Counted from the first letter of the stretch, positions 1-8,451 are shown. The stretch: 64,000 nucleotides of DNA from Candidatus Obscuribacterales bacterium (GCA_019744775.1 JAIETZ010000002.1:248001-312000), one strand, 5' to 3'. Numbers and translations: made by a program. The notes: generated by a model not told the origin, from the letters alone.

Positions 1-1666
1 AATAACCTCCTTTGCCAGTAGTGCCCGACAAATTGATATTGCCTAAGCTAAGTCCATTTGTCGAGACAGCATTGACATTGCCACCTGTAACACCAGTAGC
101 AGTGATACCAGTTGTTGTTATAGAACCATTGGTAGCAAGTAATGCAATTGAGCCGCCTTGTCCTGTGGCACCTCCGGTTGAACTAAGAGCGCCTAGAGAG
201 ACAGCGCCTCCTGTGGCACGGACATCGATGACTGCACTAGCAGCAGAAGAATTGGCACCACTTACTGTGATATCTGCCAAGGTGACGTTTCCAAATGATC
301 CCGAGCCATTGGCAGTCACTGAAACTTGATTGTTGTTTGTCAGAAGGCTGACGGTAGACATGTTCACATTACCACCCGAGCCGCTCGTGCCTGTGATGTT
401 GTAGTTGGCAGCACAATTCGTACAAGCTATTGGACTGGTACCGCCTGTTGTTGTAAAAGTTGCACCGGCTGCTAAGACAATTTTGCCGCCGGCAGCACTG
501 CCACTGGAAGCATCAATCACAGCATTGCCCGGAGCCGTGCCGGCAGTAATACTGCCCGTGGCCAATCCGACAAAGTCGCCACCGGATGTGGAAAATGTCG
601 AGCCGCCGGAAAATAATCCGCTCAAATCAAGATCGCCACCTTGAGCATAGTAAACAGGATCGCCTGTAAGATTCATCGAGGCAATAGATAAGTTGCCGAC
701 TTGCGAGCCAACGATGGCTGTTCCACCAGAAACGTTTACCGGTCCATCCAATTGACCGGCATGCACATTTACATGTCCATCCGGACTTACGAAGTGAAGA
801 GAACTTCCTGAAACAACTCCACCGTCAAAAGAAATACTTGCCTTGGATAAATAACTGCCATCAGGATTTTTGATTGAGGCTAATGTTTCAAAGCTTACTT
901 GATCATGAGCTCTTATTTGACCAAGGATATTACTAATTGCCAGATTAGTACCCATCATGTTTTTTACACTTAAGCTTCCTTGCATTGCTTGCAACAAACC
1001 GGAATTCATCAAGTTGCTCGTGGCTAATGAGATTGAGCCAAGTTGCGCGCTTATCTGTGCAGTATTGGCTAGAGTCGCTGCTGTTAAATTAACGTTATTC
1101 AAAGCAGACAAAATGCCTGTATTAGTTATGGAGCTAGCTTGCATGGACAGATTGCCGGCACTGGCAATTGTTCCGGCGTTAACGATGCTGTTTAATGCGT
1201 TGAAGTTGAGACTGAAGTTACTGACCAGCGAGCTCATGTCCAAATTCAATCCGGCAATACCGCCTTGCGGCAAGATTGATGTAATTAATGCGCCGGCATT
1301 GTTCAAAATGTTATTGGCGTTGAAGTTGCCGACGGTAATGTTTGGATTTGTCGAGTAGGCGTAGATATTGCCACTGTTGGTTAAGTCGCCTGCAAGATTT
1401 AAGTGCCCGCCCAGGTTGGCAAAGTCAATCACCAAAGTTTGGTTAGGATTGACGACAATGCTTGAAGCAGCAGCGGCACCTGCTGCATTTAATACAACCG
1501 GACTTGCCTGACTGGCGGCAGCGGCCGCAGTTGTTGCAGCGGCTTGGTCATTGGCAATCTGTACTTCGGGATTTGGAACGGCTTCCTGCGCCCAAAGTTG
1601 AACTGGGAAGACCAATTGAATTCCCAGAAGAAGACTTAGGATGCTGCCGCAATTAACCCTAATCAT
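1..1666 (-). CDS. Haemagglutinin-like secreted protein, 5' part (runs off left edge)
   Basis: The frame stays open for 555 codons from ATG at 1666 to the window edge, so the C-terminus lies outside. The product opens with a signal peptide (MIRVNCGSILSLLLGIQ, then a hydrophobic run ending LWAQ). An Ala/Thr-rich linker follows, then hundreds of residues rich in Gly, Asn, Ser and Thr with recurring patterns such as N-I-x-N-x-G and GDLTNSGNIYA. Such composition is typical of filamentous haemagglutinin or autotransporter beta-helix passengers (family knowledge). No transporter domain is in view. Several smaller plus-strand open frames over the same bases have Pro/Val/Leu-rich antisense composition and are shadows. 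Likely role: exported or surface adhesin-like protein; the exact function is unknown. Confidence 0.8.
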   Translation of the reverse strand, partial: MIRVNCGSILSLLLGIQLVFPVQLWAQEAVPNPEVQIANDQAAATTAAAAASQASPVVLNAAGAAAASSIVVNPNQTLVIDFANLGGHLNLAGDLTNSGNIYAYSTNPNITVGNFNANNILNNAGALITSILPQGGIAGLNLDMSSLVSNFSLNFNALNSIVNAGTIASAGNLSMQASSITNTGILSALNNVNLTAATLANTAQISAQLGSISLATSNLMNSGLLQAMQGSLSVKNMMGTNLAISNILGQIRAHDQVSFETLASIKNPDGSYLSKASISFDGGVVSGSSLHFVSPDGHVNVHAGQLDGPVNVSGGTAIVGSQVGNLSIASMNLTGDPVYYAQGGDLDLSGLFSGGSTFSTSGGDFVGLATGSITAGTAPGNAVIDASSGSAAGGKIVLAAGATFTTTGGTSPIACTNCAANYNITGTSGSGGNVNMSTVSLLTNNNQVSVTANGSGSFGNVTLADITVSGANSSAASAVIDVRATGGAVSLGALSSTGGATGQGGSIALLATNGSITTTGITATGVTGGNVNAVSTNGLSLGNINLSGTTGKGGY

Positions 1667-2129
1667 TTAGCTGATTTACCTGAAATCGGTTCCAAAATCA
1701 GAGGACCTTTGGTAGCTAGAACGTAAGCCAGTTACAAGACAAAGAAAGACGGGGCAACTTGCCCCCTCTACATGGCTTACCTTCGCTTCCGACTCAGGTA
1801 ACGGCCGTCTCTAGCTCCAAACTTTTTATGCCCGTCAGAGGGAGAAATTAAACTTCAAGTGAAGAACAGGTTTTATTTATCTATTTATGCGGCTCAAAGA
1901 TTTTTGCCGTCCTAAAACCCCACCCCTGTTTGCATTTCAAGTCTTTTCGCCAAGACAATTCATGTCGAGCAAGCCCAAGCTCAAAAAACAGCCGAAAAAT
2001 TCAACTAGATGTTGAGAGACTCCTTATATATATCCCTCTGCCCATCGGCGTCTTAGCATTTTCAAGCAGTTAGAATTGAGCCACTGCCAAAGGCAATTTT
2101 TGGCGGTATTTCACGAGGAATTCAGAACG
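1667..2129. other. Intergenic region between divergent genes
   Basis: This 463-base gap separates the minus-strand exoprotein from the plus-strand AhpD-like gene, so it should hold both promoters. It contains the folded element at 1747-1810 and an AT-rich TATATATA stretch near 2025-2035 that could be a -10 region for the plus-strand gene. No convincing protein-coding frame was seen; the open frame from 2076 is only an upstream extension of the AhpD-like gene. Confidence 0.5.
1747..1810 (-). ncRNA. Candidate structured leader RNA (three-way junction)
   Basis: On the minus strand, upstream of the exoprotein gene, three perfect helices can nest. The outer one is AGACGG (1810-1805) with CCGTCT (1752-1747). 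The second is TTACCT (1801-1796) with AGGTAA (1782-1777), closing a 13-base loop. The third is GGGGCA with TGCCCC, at about 1751-1765. Together they make a compact three-way junction roughly 80 bases before the start codon. I could not match it to a riboswitch class I know (c-di-GMP-I, c-di-AMP, cobalamin and manganese types were considered). It may be a regulatory leader or a chance fold. Confidence 0.35.
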
Positions 2130-2711
2130 ATGACCTGGATTAAGACCATCCCCATGACTGAGGCAACGCCTGAGCTGGGACAAGCAATTGAAGGACAGAT
2201 GAAAATGTATCCTCCGGAATACATGACCCCTGTCGAAAGCTTGATGACTCACGAACAACAAGATGCGGGACCGGCAATTATCATGGCGCACAGCCTCTTG
2301 CCGAATACTCTGTATCACACGTTTGCTACATTCGGTACTCTCTTATCGCCGGATTTGCCACTTAGCCGTAAGCAACACGAGATGATTGCATCAACGGTTT
2401 CATCTCTTAATGCCTGTCATTATTGAATAGAGTCGCACGTAGAATTTCTACGTCGAGTGACTCTGGATGAGTCGCTATCAAACGCAATCAAGAAAGACTA
2501 CAAAACCGCTGATCTCTCCAAAGAAGATCGCGCCATGCTCGAGTACGTCGAAAAGATTACCTTGAGCCCGGCCAAAATTCAGCGCGAGGATGTCGAGAAG
2601 CTGAGAAACTTTGGCTTTGATGACACAGCTATATTACAAATCAACCTCATTGCTTCCTGGTTTAACTACATAAACAGGGTTGCCGATGGGCTTGGTGTTG
2701 GTCGTCCTTAA
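2130..2711 (+). CDS. AhpD-like peroxidase-related protein, probable selenoprotein (in-frame TGA at CxxC)
   Basis: The frame runs 193 codons and is interrupted only by TGA at 2424-2426; it continues open for 95 more codons to TAA at 2711. The product belongs to the AhpD/carboxymuconolactone decarboxylase fold. It shows LSRKQHEMIASTVSSLNACHY before the TGA and IESHVEFLRRV after it, and ends FNYINRVADGLGV. Relatives read CxYC-V-E-S-H here, so the TGA replaces exactly the second redox cysteine of CxxC: C96-H-Y-U99 if read as selenocysteine. The start ATG 2130 has GAGGAA nine bases upstream and matches the family start MTWIKTIP. Expected role: thiol/selenol peroxidase or disulfide reductase in the cytoplasm. 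The OsmC-like gene follows, forming a peroxide-defence pair. The alternative is a nonsense-mutated pseudogene, but the position of the TGA, the intact downstream frame and the adjacent stem-loop argue against it. SelA/B/C/D genes are not in this window. Confidence 0.8.
2429..2464 (+). promoter_or_regulatory. SECIS-like stem-loop directly after in-frame TGA
   Basis: Two bases after the TGA an imperfect 36-base hairpin forms. The lower stem is AGAGTC (2429-2434) with GACTCT (2459-2464). There is an asymmetric internal loop (GC against CGAGT), then an upper stem ACGTAGA (2437-2443) with TCTACGT (2447-2453) and a three-base loop ATT. Bacterial SECIS elements lie in the coding region just downstream of UGA, with the apical loop about 15-35 bases away and usually a G at the loop start. 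If the last two upper pairs open, the loop begins with G2442. The placement fits; SelB binding is inferred. Confidence 0.6.
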
Positions 2712-2806
2712 GCTTTTCTTGACAAAACTACTATTGGCTAAAAGACCGGTTAAGATTGCCTTGATCGGTCCCAGAACTGGCACGCTCGTGCCTGGAGGAA
2801 ACGTAA

Positions 2807-3232
2807 ATGGCTGAAGTTGTAGTCACAAGCAAAGCGCAAAAATACCAACAAGAAATCAAAGTTGGCAAACATACATTCCAATCAGACATCACCGTTGAAT
2901 CCGGCGGGCAAGATACGGCTCCTGGTCCGCATGAATTGCTTTTAGGCGCACTAGGTTCATGCACTTCCGTCACTGTGCAAATGTTTGCAGAGCGCCGCGG
3001 CTGGGATCTCAAATCCGTCTCGGTCAAACTGACAGAAGAGAAGATTGACGATCCAAATAATCCGGGAGTCAAAATCCCAAAAATCGTCCGCAATATTGAA
3101 GTGTCCGGCAACCTCACGGGCGAACAGCTGGACAGCTTGAAAGCAATTGCCGACAAGTGTCAGATTCACAAACTTCTGACTGGACCAAAAGAAATAATTA
3201 CCGACTTGAAGAGCACTCAACCGGTTAGCTAA
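2807..3232 (+). CDS. OsmC-family peroxiredoxin-like protein
   Basis: The 141-residue product has the OsmC/Ohr fold signature: HELLLGALGSCTSVTVQMF carries the first redox cysteine and ADKCQIHKLL the second. Both cysteines are present, so it should be active in reducing organic hydroperoxides with a dithiol partner. The short form with GxxGW after the first helix resembles the YhfA/OsmC-like subgroup. The start ATG has GGAGG eight bases upstream. A GGCACG-CT-CGTGCC hairpin sits immediately before the ribosome binding site. It lies 95 bases after the AhpD-like selenoprotein candidate on the same strand, which suggests joint service in oxidative-stress defence, though co-transcription is not shown. 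Confidence 0.9.
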   Translation: MAEVVVTSKAQKYQQEIKVGKHTFQSDITVESGGQDTAPGPHELLLGALGSCTSVTVQMFAERRGWDLKSVSVKLTEEKIDDPNNPGVKIPKIVRNIEVSGNLTGEQLDSLKAIADKCQIHKLLTGPKEIITDLKSTQPVS

Positions 3233-3244
3233 TTTCTTCCGTTT

Positions 3245-4483
3245 TCAGCCACCTAGCTGTTTCAAACGCAACCTCAATTCATGTTCTTCCTGCAGGCGTT
3301 TCTTGCTTTGAGCGATTTCTGCCAGCAATTTCACACCGTCACGTGAATTGTAATTTTGCAAAACAGCTGTCGCAGCTTTTGCTTGGGCGTCATCTATCCG
3401 TCCGGCTTTAAAATCAATTTGCGCCTGAGACAGCAATGCTTCATTGTCTACTTTTGCCGGTTCTGTTTTTGTTACCAGAGCCAAAGTGTCTTCGTCGACA
3501 ACACTAGATACAGTCCGCTCGATCGAACCCTTTTTACCGCACCAGACTCTGTGCAAGGCAATAATGAACTGTCCGTTGCTGTTTTCATCAGCAAAGCCTG
3601 CCAGATCAACGCTTATGTCATAGAACCTATCAAGCAATGCTTCAGCATCGGCATATTTACCTTTGTCGACTAGCACATTGACTAAATTAGCAACTTTGGC
3701 CGCGTCCGAATCGGGTTTAAATCCAAGGACATATTTGTCGTCTGGTCCAACCTTGGCGGAACGATCAACCAAAATCTTGAAAATGTGATCAGCTCTTGCT
3801 TCTAACGCATCAGACTGTGTTTGTTTGTTTTGCCGCGCCAAAAACGAGGAGTAGTCCCACATCAAATTAGCCTGATCAAAAAGCACTAGATCCGTTCTTT
3901 TGTCTTCAGGAATACTCTGCTGACCGGCATCAGCATCAATTGCCAATTGATAGAAGAGTTGCGCTTGTTCTTTATTGTTGAGTGATTCATACGCGCGAGC
4001 CAATTTGCGCAGACAATTAATGGTTGTGTCAGGCGACATGCTCTGTTGCATGACAGCAGCGCGCAATAGATAATCAATTGCTTCTTTGTATTTCTTTTGA
4101 TCGATATAGCAATCGGCAATTTCAATTAGAACGTGCGCTAATTTCAAATGACGCTTCTTATCAATTGTTTCTTTGATTTCCAATAAAGTAGTTAGAGGGA
4201 AAATCGCCTTGTCCGCCTTGCCGTCATAGCGATATAGCTTCCCTAAAGCTGACAAACACCGGCTTTCCAGATACTGCTCATGTGATCCTGAGGAGGAATT
4301 TTCAATTCGCTTCAACTCTTCTTCAAGAAGACCCTCGGCTTTTTCTACATGACCTCCATCAAGCGACTGGCAAAGCCGCGCCTGGCATTCAAGCCATTGG
4401 CGCTCTTGAGAATCGTTAAATGTACAACTGGTGACGCTTGCAGTGACAAGCGCTATCATAACTGCTGAAGTCAGGTATTTCAT
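3245..4483 (-). CDS. TPR-repeat lipoprotein
   Basis: The product starts MKYLTSAVMIALVTASVTSC, a lipoprotein signal with a lipobox cysteine at residue 20, so it should be membrane-anchored. An upstream GTG-type extension of 26 codons is open but would bury the signal peptide, so ATG 4483 is preferred. The body is helical with several tetratricopeptide-like units (LGKLYRYDGKADKAIFPL, IADCYIDQKKYKEAIDYLL, LARAYESLNNKEQAQLFYQ, near residues 80-190) and another near the C-terminus (AQIDFKAGRIDDAQAKA). TPRs are protein-interaction scaffolds; no partner can be named. It is divergent from birA, with only about 20 bases between the starts. Confidence 0.8.
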   Translation of the reverse strand: MKYLTSAVMIALVTASVTSCTFNDSQERQWLECQARLCQSLDGGHVEKAEGLLEEELKRIENSSSGSHEQYLESRCLSALGKLYRYDGKADKAIFPLTTLLEIKETIDKKRHLKLAHVLIEIADCYIDQKKYKEAIDYLLRAAVMQQSMSPDTTINCLRKLARAYESLNNKEQAQLFYQLAIDADAGQQSIPEDKRTDLVLFDQANLMWDYSSFLARQNKQTQSDALEARADHIFKILVDRSAKVGPDDKYVLGFKPDSDAAKVANLVNVLVDKGKYADAEALLDRFYDISVDLAGFADENSNGQFIIALHRVWCGKKGSIERTVSSVVDEDTLALVTKTEPAKVDNEALLSQAQIDFKAGRIDDAQAKAATAVLQNYNSRDGVKLLAEIAQSKKRLQEEHELRLRLKQLGG

Positions 4484-4503
4484 TTTTACTCGTCTTTGTT
4501 CAC

Positions 4504-5370
4504 TTGGCTTTTCTGCGACGCCTTGTATTCTACAAGCATTTTGGAAACAACCAATTGTCAACTATCAAGCTTGATCTAAGCAAAATAGAGTCTTACCTTA
4601 CGACAAGCATTGTCGGACGGTCCAAAGCTAATGAACTTTGGCCGGAAATCGACTCAACCAATACTCGCGCTACACAGCTGGCGAAAGACAATGCGCCTTC
4701 AGGCACTATTGTGCTTGCCCGCAAACAAACGGCCGGTCGCGGGCGGCAAGGAAAAATCTGGCAATCGCCGCAAGATGCAGGCATTTACGCTAGTTTTCTA
4801 CTTAGACCAACGTGCGCCAAAGAGGATATTCCGCTCTACACGTTAGCCCTGGGAGTAGCCGCCAGTCGCGCAATTTTGAGTGTTACCGGAGTGGAAGTCG
4901 GACTTAAATGGGTTAATGATTTGGTTGTCGGACAAAAAAAGCTCGGCGGCATATTGGCTGAACTTATAAGTTCCGATTCGCCGGCTCTAATTTTAGGCAT
5001 TGGCGTCAATCTTGAATTGCAAAAAAAGGACATTCCTGAAGAACTTATAAATCACATAGAGTGGCTGACTAACATTACCGGATCACCTGTTGATCCAAAT
5101 CACTTAATTGCGGAATTGGCGCAAAATTTAGAGGAAGTCTCCAACATTATTTCGGACGGAAACAAGTCACAAATCTTGGATGCTTGGCGGACGCACTCGG
5201 TGACGCTGGGCAAAGAGGTGCAAGTCATTTCTGCCGCCGGTAATAAAACAGGCACCGCTCTCGATATAGACGAAAGCGGCGCCTTAATTGTTCAAACTGT
5301 AAGCGGCGAGCGTTTAACTCTTCATGCCGGCGAGATAAGCATTCGCAATCTCGACGGCTCCTACTCGTAG
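4504..5370 (+). CDS. birA: Biotin--[acetyl-CoA-carboxylase] ligase, no DNA-binding domain
   Basis: It makes biotinyl-AMP and transfers biotin to carrier lysines of carboxylases. Visible motifs: STNTRA near the N-terminus, the biotin/ATP loop GRGRQGKIWQSP, KWVNDLVV and GGILAEL, followed by the small C-terminal SH3-like domain. The N-terminal winged helix of E. coli BirA is missing, so it is a group I enzyme without repressor function. The frame opens with TTG at 4504 and has no ATG before the catalytic domain; TTG 4555 (before STIKLDLSK) is an equally good start. The stop codon TAG lies inside the dispersed palindromic repeat. A BioY-like biotin importer is found at 53332-54150. Confidence 0.93.
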   Translation: MAFLRRLVFYKHFGNNQLSTIKLDLSKIESYLTTSIVGRSKANELWPEIDSTNTRATQLAKDNAPSGTIVLARKQTAGRGRQGKIWQSPQDAGIYASFLLRPTCAKEDIPLYTLALGVAASRAILSVTGVEVGLKWVNDLVVGQKKLGGILAELISSDSPALILGIGVNLELQKKDIPEELINHIEWLTNITGSPVDPNHLIAELAQNLEEVSNIISDGNKSQILDAWRTHSVTLGKEVQVISAAGNKTGTALDIDESGALIVQTVSGERLTLHAGEISIRNLDGSYS

Positions 5371-5390
5371 GGGCGCATTGCATGCGCCCG
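5367..5390. repeat. Dispersed palindromic repeat, copy 1
   Basis: A 24-base element of the form GTAGGGGCGCATTGCATG then CGCCCG can fold on GGGCGCA/TGCGCCC arms. The same 24 bases recur at 10227-10250 and 23093-23116, each time preceded by TC, and always at the 3' end of a gene. Here its TAG is the birA stop codon. It also lies between convergent birA and apt and could act as a bidirectional transcript end. Confidence 0.85.
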
Positions 5391-5942
5391 TTAGTAGTGA
5401 ATTATCGAGAATATCTCGACACCTTTTGGCAAATTATTTCTACCGCTGAGGAAATCCAATTCAACTAAGAAGCTCATGCCTGCTACTTTTGCGCCAATCT
5501 TTTCGACTAGCTGGCAAGCTGCATGCGCAGTGCCGCCGGTTGCGAGCAAGTCATCAATGATGAGCACCCGCTTGTCTTTTTCAGCAGCGTCAACATGTAT
5601 TTCCAATGTGTTGGAGCCATACTCCAAATCATAGGAAATCTTCTCAACGGTGTGCGGAAGTTTGCCTGGTTTACGAATTGGAATAAAACCAATGCCCAAT
5701 TTGTGTGCTACAGCCGGAGCCAGAATAAAGCCACGGGCCTCGATTCCGGCGATATAATCCGGCTTTAAGCCACGTGCATTTTCCGTCAACGCTTCAACGA
5801 CAAAATTGAAAGCCTCGTGATCATTGAGCAGTGTCGTCAGATCCTTGAAGATAATTCCCTTTTTGGGGAAATCCGGAATGTCACGAATTTTGCTCTTGAG
5901 CCAATCTACTTTGTTCTGGTTGATCATAGTGCCCGAAGTCAT
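5391..5942 (-). CDS. apt: Adenine phosphoribosyltransferase
   Basis: This purine-salvage enzyme converts adenine and PRPP to AMP in the cytoplasm. The product has the family start (IRDIPDFPKKGIIFKDLT), the adenine-binding GIEARGFILAPAVA segment, the flexible loop region RKPGKLPH and the PRPP-binding motif VLIIDDLLATGGTA. The start ATG 5942 (MTSGTMINQ) is chosen because a perfect AGGAGG lies four bases before it; ATG 5927 is a weaker alternative. The 5' end overlaps the 3' end of recJ by about 62 bases in another frame, so the ribosome binding site lies inside recJ and the two are probably translated from one message. Confidence 0.95.
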   Translation of the reverse strand: MTSGTMINQNKVDWLKSKIRDIPDFPKKGIIFKDLTTLLNDHEAFNFVVEALTENARGLKPDYIAGIEARGFILAPAVAHKLGIGFIPIRKPGKLPHTVEKISYDLEYGSNTLEIHVDAAEKDKRVLIIDDLLATGGTAHAACQLVEKIGAKVAGMSFLVELDFLSGRNNLPKGVEIFSIIHY

Positions 5943-8451
5943 CGGTCCTCCTCGCATTTTCTTTGTGTAGTTCTACTTTGTTTAGCGCAAGCGCTTGTTG
6001 AATCTCTTTAAATTCGCTGTCCTTCAGCCAGTTTCTAAATTCGTAGACTTCCTTTAGAGAACTAGCTAAATGGCGAAACTCCGCAATATTTTCCGGCTTT
6101 TCTTCCGGCTCACCGGTGATATCCAGATAGATAACGCCATCTTCGGCAAACCATTCAAGGACGCCCATCTTATTGAGCATCGTCAATCCCAAGGCAACGC
6201 ACATTTTGGTTGTGCCTAAGGCGACAGCCAGCTTTTCACCCGGCACTTTGCCTTCCATTTTGTTTACAGCAAAGCGCACGAAGCCCAAAAGCTTCTTGAG
6301 AAAAGCTTTGGTGTCTTCAGACTCAATAGGTACGCCACCAACGATATAAACTTCACGAACAGATGAACCAATTAAATCGCGAAATACTTTTAGACTGGGC
6401 GGATATTGCCAGAGAAGTAAATTCTTTGCCGAACCAATTGCCGTTCTATCAGCAAAGTCGATGCCCGGAATTTTCAAGCAAGATTCGCCAAAGATTGCCA
6501 CTGTCGAACCCAATTTGCGCGCGGCGGATTCGACCAATCCTGTCGGTGAATTATGATCACGTAAATCTTTGAAGTTCAATTTCACAGACCGCACTGAAGG
6601 CACTGCAGCCGAATCAGCTTGAGCATTGACGCTATCTGTAGTTTTCGCTTCAACAGGTTGTGCAACGGCGGCAACTTGTGATCTCTTAGCAGCATCAACT
6701 ACGGTTGATACCGGCAAAAGTGTTGAACTGTCATCATCGTCGACGCTATCAGCTTCGCCGACTGGGCGCCAATCGACTAAAACCAGTTGCAAACGCTTGG
6801 TGCCGTTGTACTCGTTTATCTCCGGGATGAAAGCAACATCAATTTGCTGGCCGTCGGCAGGAATTCTGCCGCGACTATTCCACATTACAGCTTCAAATGG
6901 CAATGACTCTTTTGTATCGCGCAACATCAAGCGGCTATGCTTGCCTTCTTTACCCAGCGCGCGCACTCCAACGCATGTAAGTTCACGCATTACTAAAACA
7001 GGCTTTTTATTGGCCATGCCAAATGGAGCGATTTTCGCAACAAGGTTAGCCAAATCCATGGTTACATCTTTAGCCGCAACTTGTGCGTCAATATCGAGAG
7101 TGGCTGCGCGCAGTTTGCCATTGAGCATGCGATTGCAAGCTTCGGTAATTCCTGAGCGAAGCGCTTCAGCTTTACCTACTTCTACGGCGAAGCCTGCGGC
7201 CATCTTGTGCCCACCCCACTTCTGAAGCAGGTGCTCGTTTTCTTTCAGCACAGCGTAAAGATCGACTCCGTCGACACTGCGTGCCGACCCTTTCACCATA
7301 CCGTCTTCTTTGTGCAATTCACCAATGAAAACAGGGCAGTTGTACTTTTCGACTAAACGCGAAGCAACAATACCAACAACACCGTGGTGCCAGCCTTCGT
7401 CGTAGATGACTATGGCTCTATCATTTGCCAAATTAACTGTTGAGGCAACCATTTGGTCAGCGGCGTAATTGATCTTTTCGCAAAGTTCCTGGCGACGCTC
7501 ATTTTCACGTTCAAGTTGCTTGGCTAACTCTTCGGCTTTAGCTTCGTCGGCAGTCGTCATCAATTCCACAGCCAAATTGGCGTCAGCTAAACGACCTACT
7601 GCGTTAATGCGCGGGGCAATACCAAAGCCGACAATGTCCGTGCCGCTGCCCTTTGACTGAGACAAAAGCGCTTTTATGCCGGGACGTTTGGAAGCAACCA
7701 ATTTAGGCAAGCCTATTTGCACCAGATAACGATTCTCGTCAATCAATGGCACCAAATCCGCAATCATGCCCAAGGTTACATAATCAAGCAGTTCATCAGC
7801 TTTTTCCGGCATGCCTTTTTTAATGAGCAGTGCTTCGCATAATTTGTAAGCCGCGCCCACACCGGGAAGGTTGTACAACGGGTGCTCTTCGCGCAGAAGT
7901 TTCGGATGAATTGTTGCTGAAGCCGGAGGCAAAAGCTCAGGCATTGTATGGTGATCAACAACAACTGTGTCCACACCTAGTGATTTGGCAAAGTTTATTT
8001 CGGCAAAGTTCGATACGCCACAGTCACAAGTGATAATGAGCTTAGTGCGATTCTTACTGGCAAGAATGCTGACTGCTTTTAGATTGAGTCCATAGCCTTC
8101 ATTGGTGCGATGCGGGATATAGAAATCAACTTGCGCGCCGAGATCTTTCAAGACTGTTAGAAGCACTGATGTAGCAGTGACGCCATCTACATCATAGTCG
8201 CCATAGACGGTTATCTTTTCTTGTCCGTCGATAGCTTTTTCTATGCGCTCCAAGGCACGTTCAATGTTAGGCAATTCAAATGGACTGGTTGCCGTGTATT
8301 TTGCGGCATCAAGAAATGTTTTCGCTGTCTCTGCGGTTTTAAGCCCACGCCTTACCAAGAGCTTTGCTAAAAGCTCCGAGCCAAAAGCCGCCTCAATCAA
8401 AGATGCATCAACAGATATATCAGGTGGAAACTTCCAGGATTTCTTACTCAC
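5881..8451 (-). CDS. recJ: Single-stranded-DNA-specific exonuclease RecJ
   Basis: RecJ is a 5'-3' ssDNA exonuclease used in recombination and mismatch repair. The DHH phosphoesterase core is clear: DYDVDGVTATS (motif I), ITCDCGVSN, VVDHHTMPE (the DHH signature) and the DHHA1-domain glycine motif KWGGHKMAAGFA. An OB-fold part follows (near residues 460-570). At 856 residues it is far longer than the ~570 of E. coli RecJ. After a low-complexity linker (about 570-625) there is a C-terminal region like the RecJ C-terminal domain seen in some Gram-positive and cyanobacterial proteins. The start is GTG with AGGTGAGGA upstream. The 3' end overlaps apt. Confidence 0.94.
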   Translation of the reverse strand: MSKKSWKFPPDISVDASLIEAAFGSELLAKLLVRRGLKTAETAKTFLDAAKYTATSPFELPNIERALERIEKAIDGQEKITVYGDYDVDGVTATSVLLTVLKDLGAQVDFYIPHRTNEGYGLNLKAVSILASKNRTKLIITCDCGVSNFAEINFAKSLGVDTVVVDHHTMPELLPPASATIHPKLLREEHPLYNLPGVGAAYKLCEALLIKKGMPEKADELLDYVTLGMIADLVPLIDENRYLVQIGLPKLVASKRPGIKALLSQSKGSGTDIVGFGIAPRINAVGRLADANLAVELMTTADEAKAEELAKQLERENERRQELCEKINYAADQMVASTVNLANDRAIVIYDEGWHHGVVGIVASRLVEKYNCPVFIGELHKEDGMVKGSARSVDGVDLYAVLKENEHLLQKWGGHKMAAGFAVEVGKAEALRSGITEACNRMLNGKLRAATLDIDAQVAAKDVTMDLANLVAKIAPFGMANKKPVLVMRELTCVGVRALGKEGKHSRLMLRDTKESLPFEAVMWNSRGRIPADGQQIDVAFIPEINEYNGTKRLQLVLVDWRPVGEADSVDDDDSSTLLPVSTVVDAAKRSQVAAVAQPVEAKTTDSVNAQADSAAVPSVRSVKLNFKDLRDHNSPTGLVESAARKLGSTVAIFGESCLKIPGIDFADRTAIGSAKNLLLWQYPPSLKVFRDLIGSSVREVYIVGGVPIESEDTKAFLKKLLGFVRFAVNKMEGKVPGEKLAVALGTTKMCVALGLTMLNKMGVLEWFAEDGVIYLDITGEPEEKPENIAEFRHLASSLKEVYEFRNWLKDSEFKEIQQALALNKVELHKENARRTDDFGHYDQPEQSRLAQEQNS

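Noticed and set aside
12-1358. Plus-strand Pro/Val-rich open frames at 12, 405 and 957
   Set aside because: They are shadows of the minus-strand exoprotein, which has a signal peptide and an uninterrupted frame.
1747-1810. Hammerhead ribozyme or c-di-GMP-I riboswitch
   Set aside because: The three-way junction lacks the CUGANGA and GAAA core of a hammerhead and the conserved bases of the c-di-GMP-I class.
2070-2318. Minus-strand open frame over the AhpD-like gene
   Set aside because: It is antisense to a strong family match and has no ribosome binding site.
2130-2426. Reading the AhpD-like gene as two separate genes or a plain pseudogene
   Set aside because: The second half has no start with a ribosome binding site, and the only lesion falls exactly on the redox cysteine codon with a fold after it.
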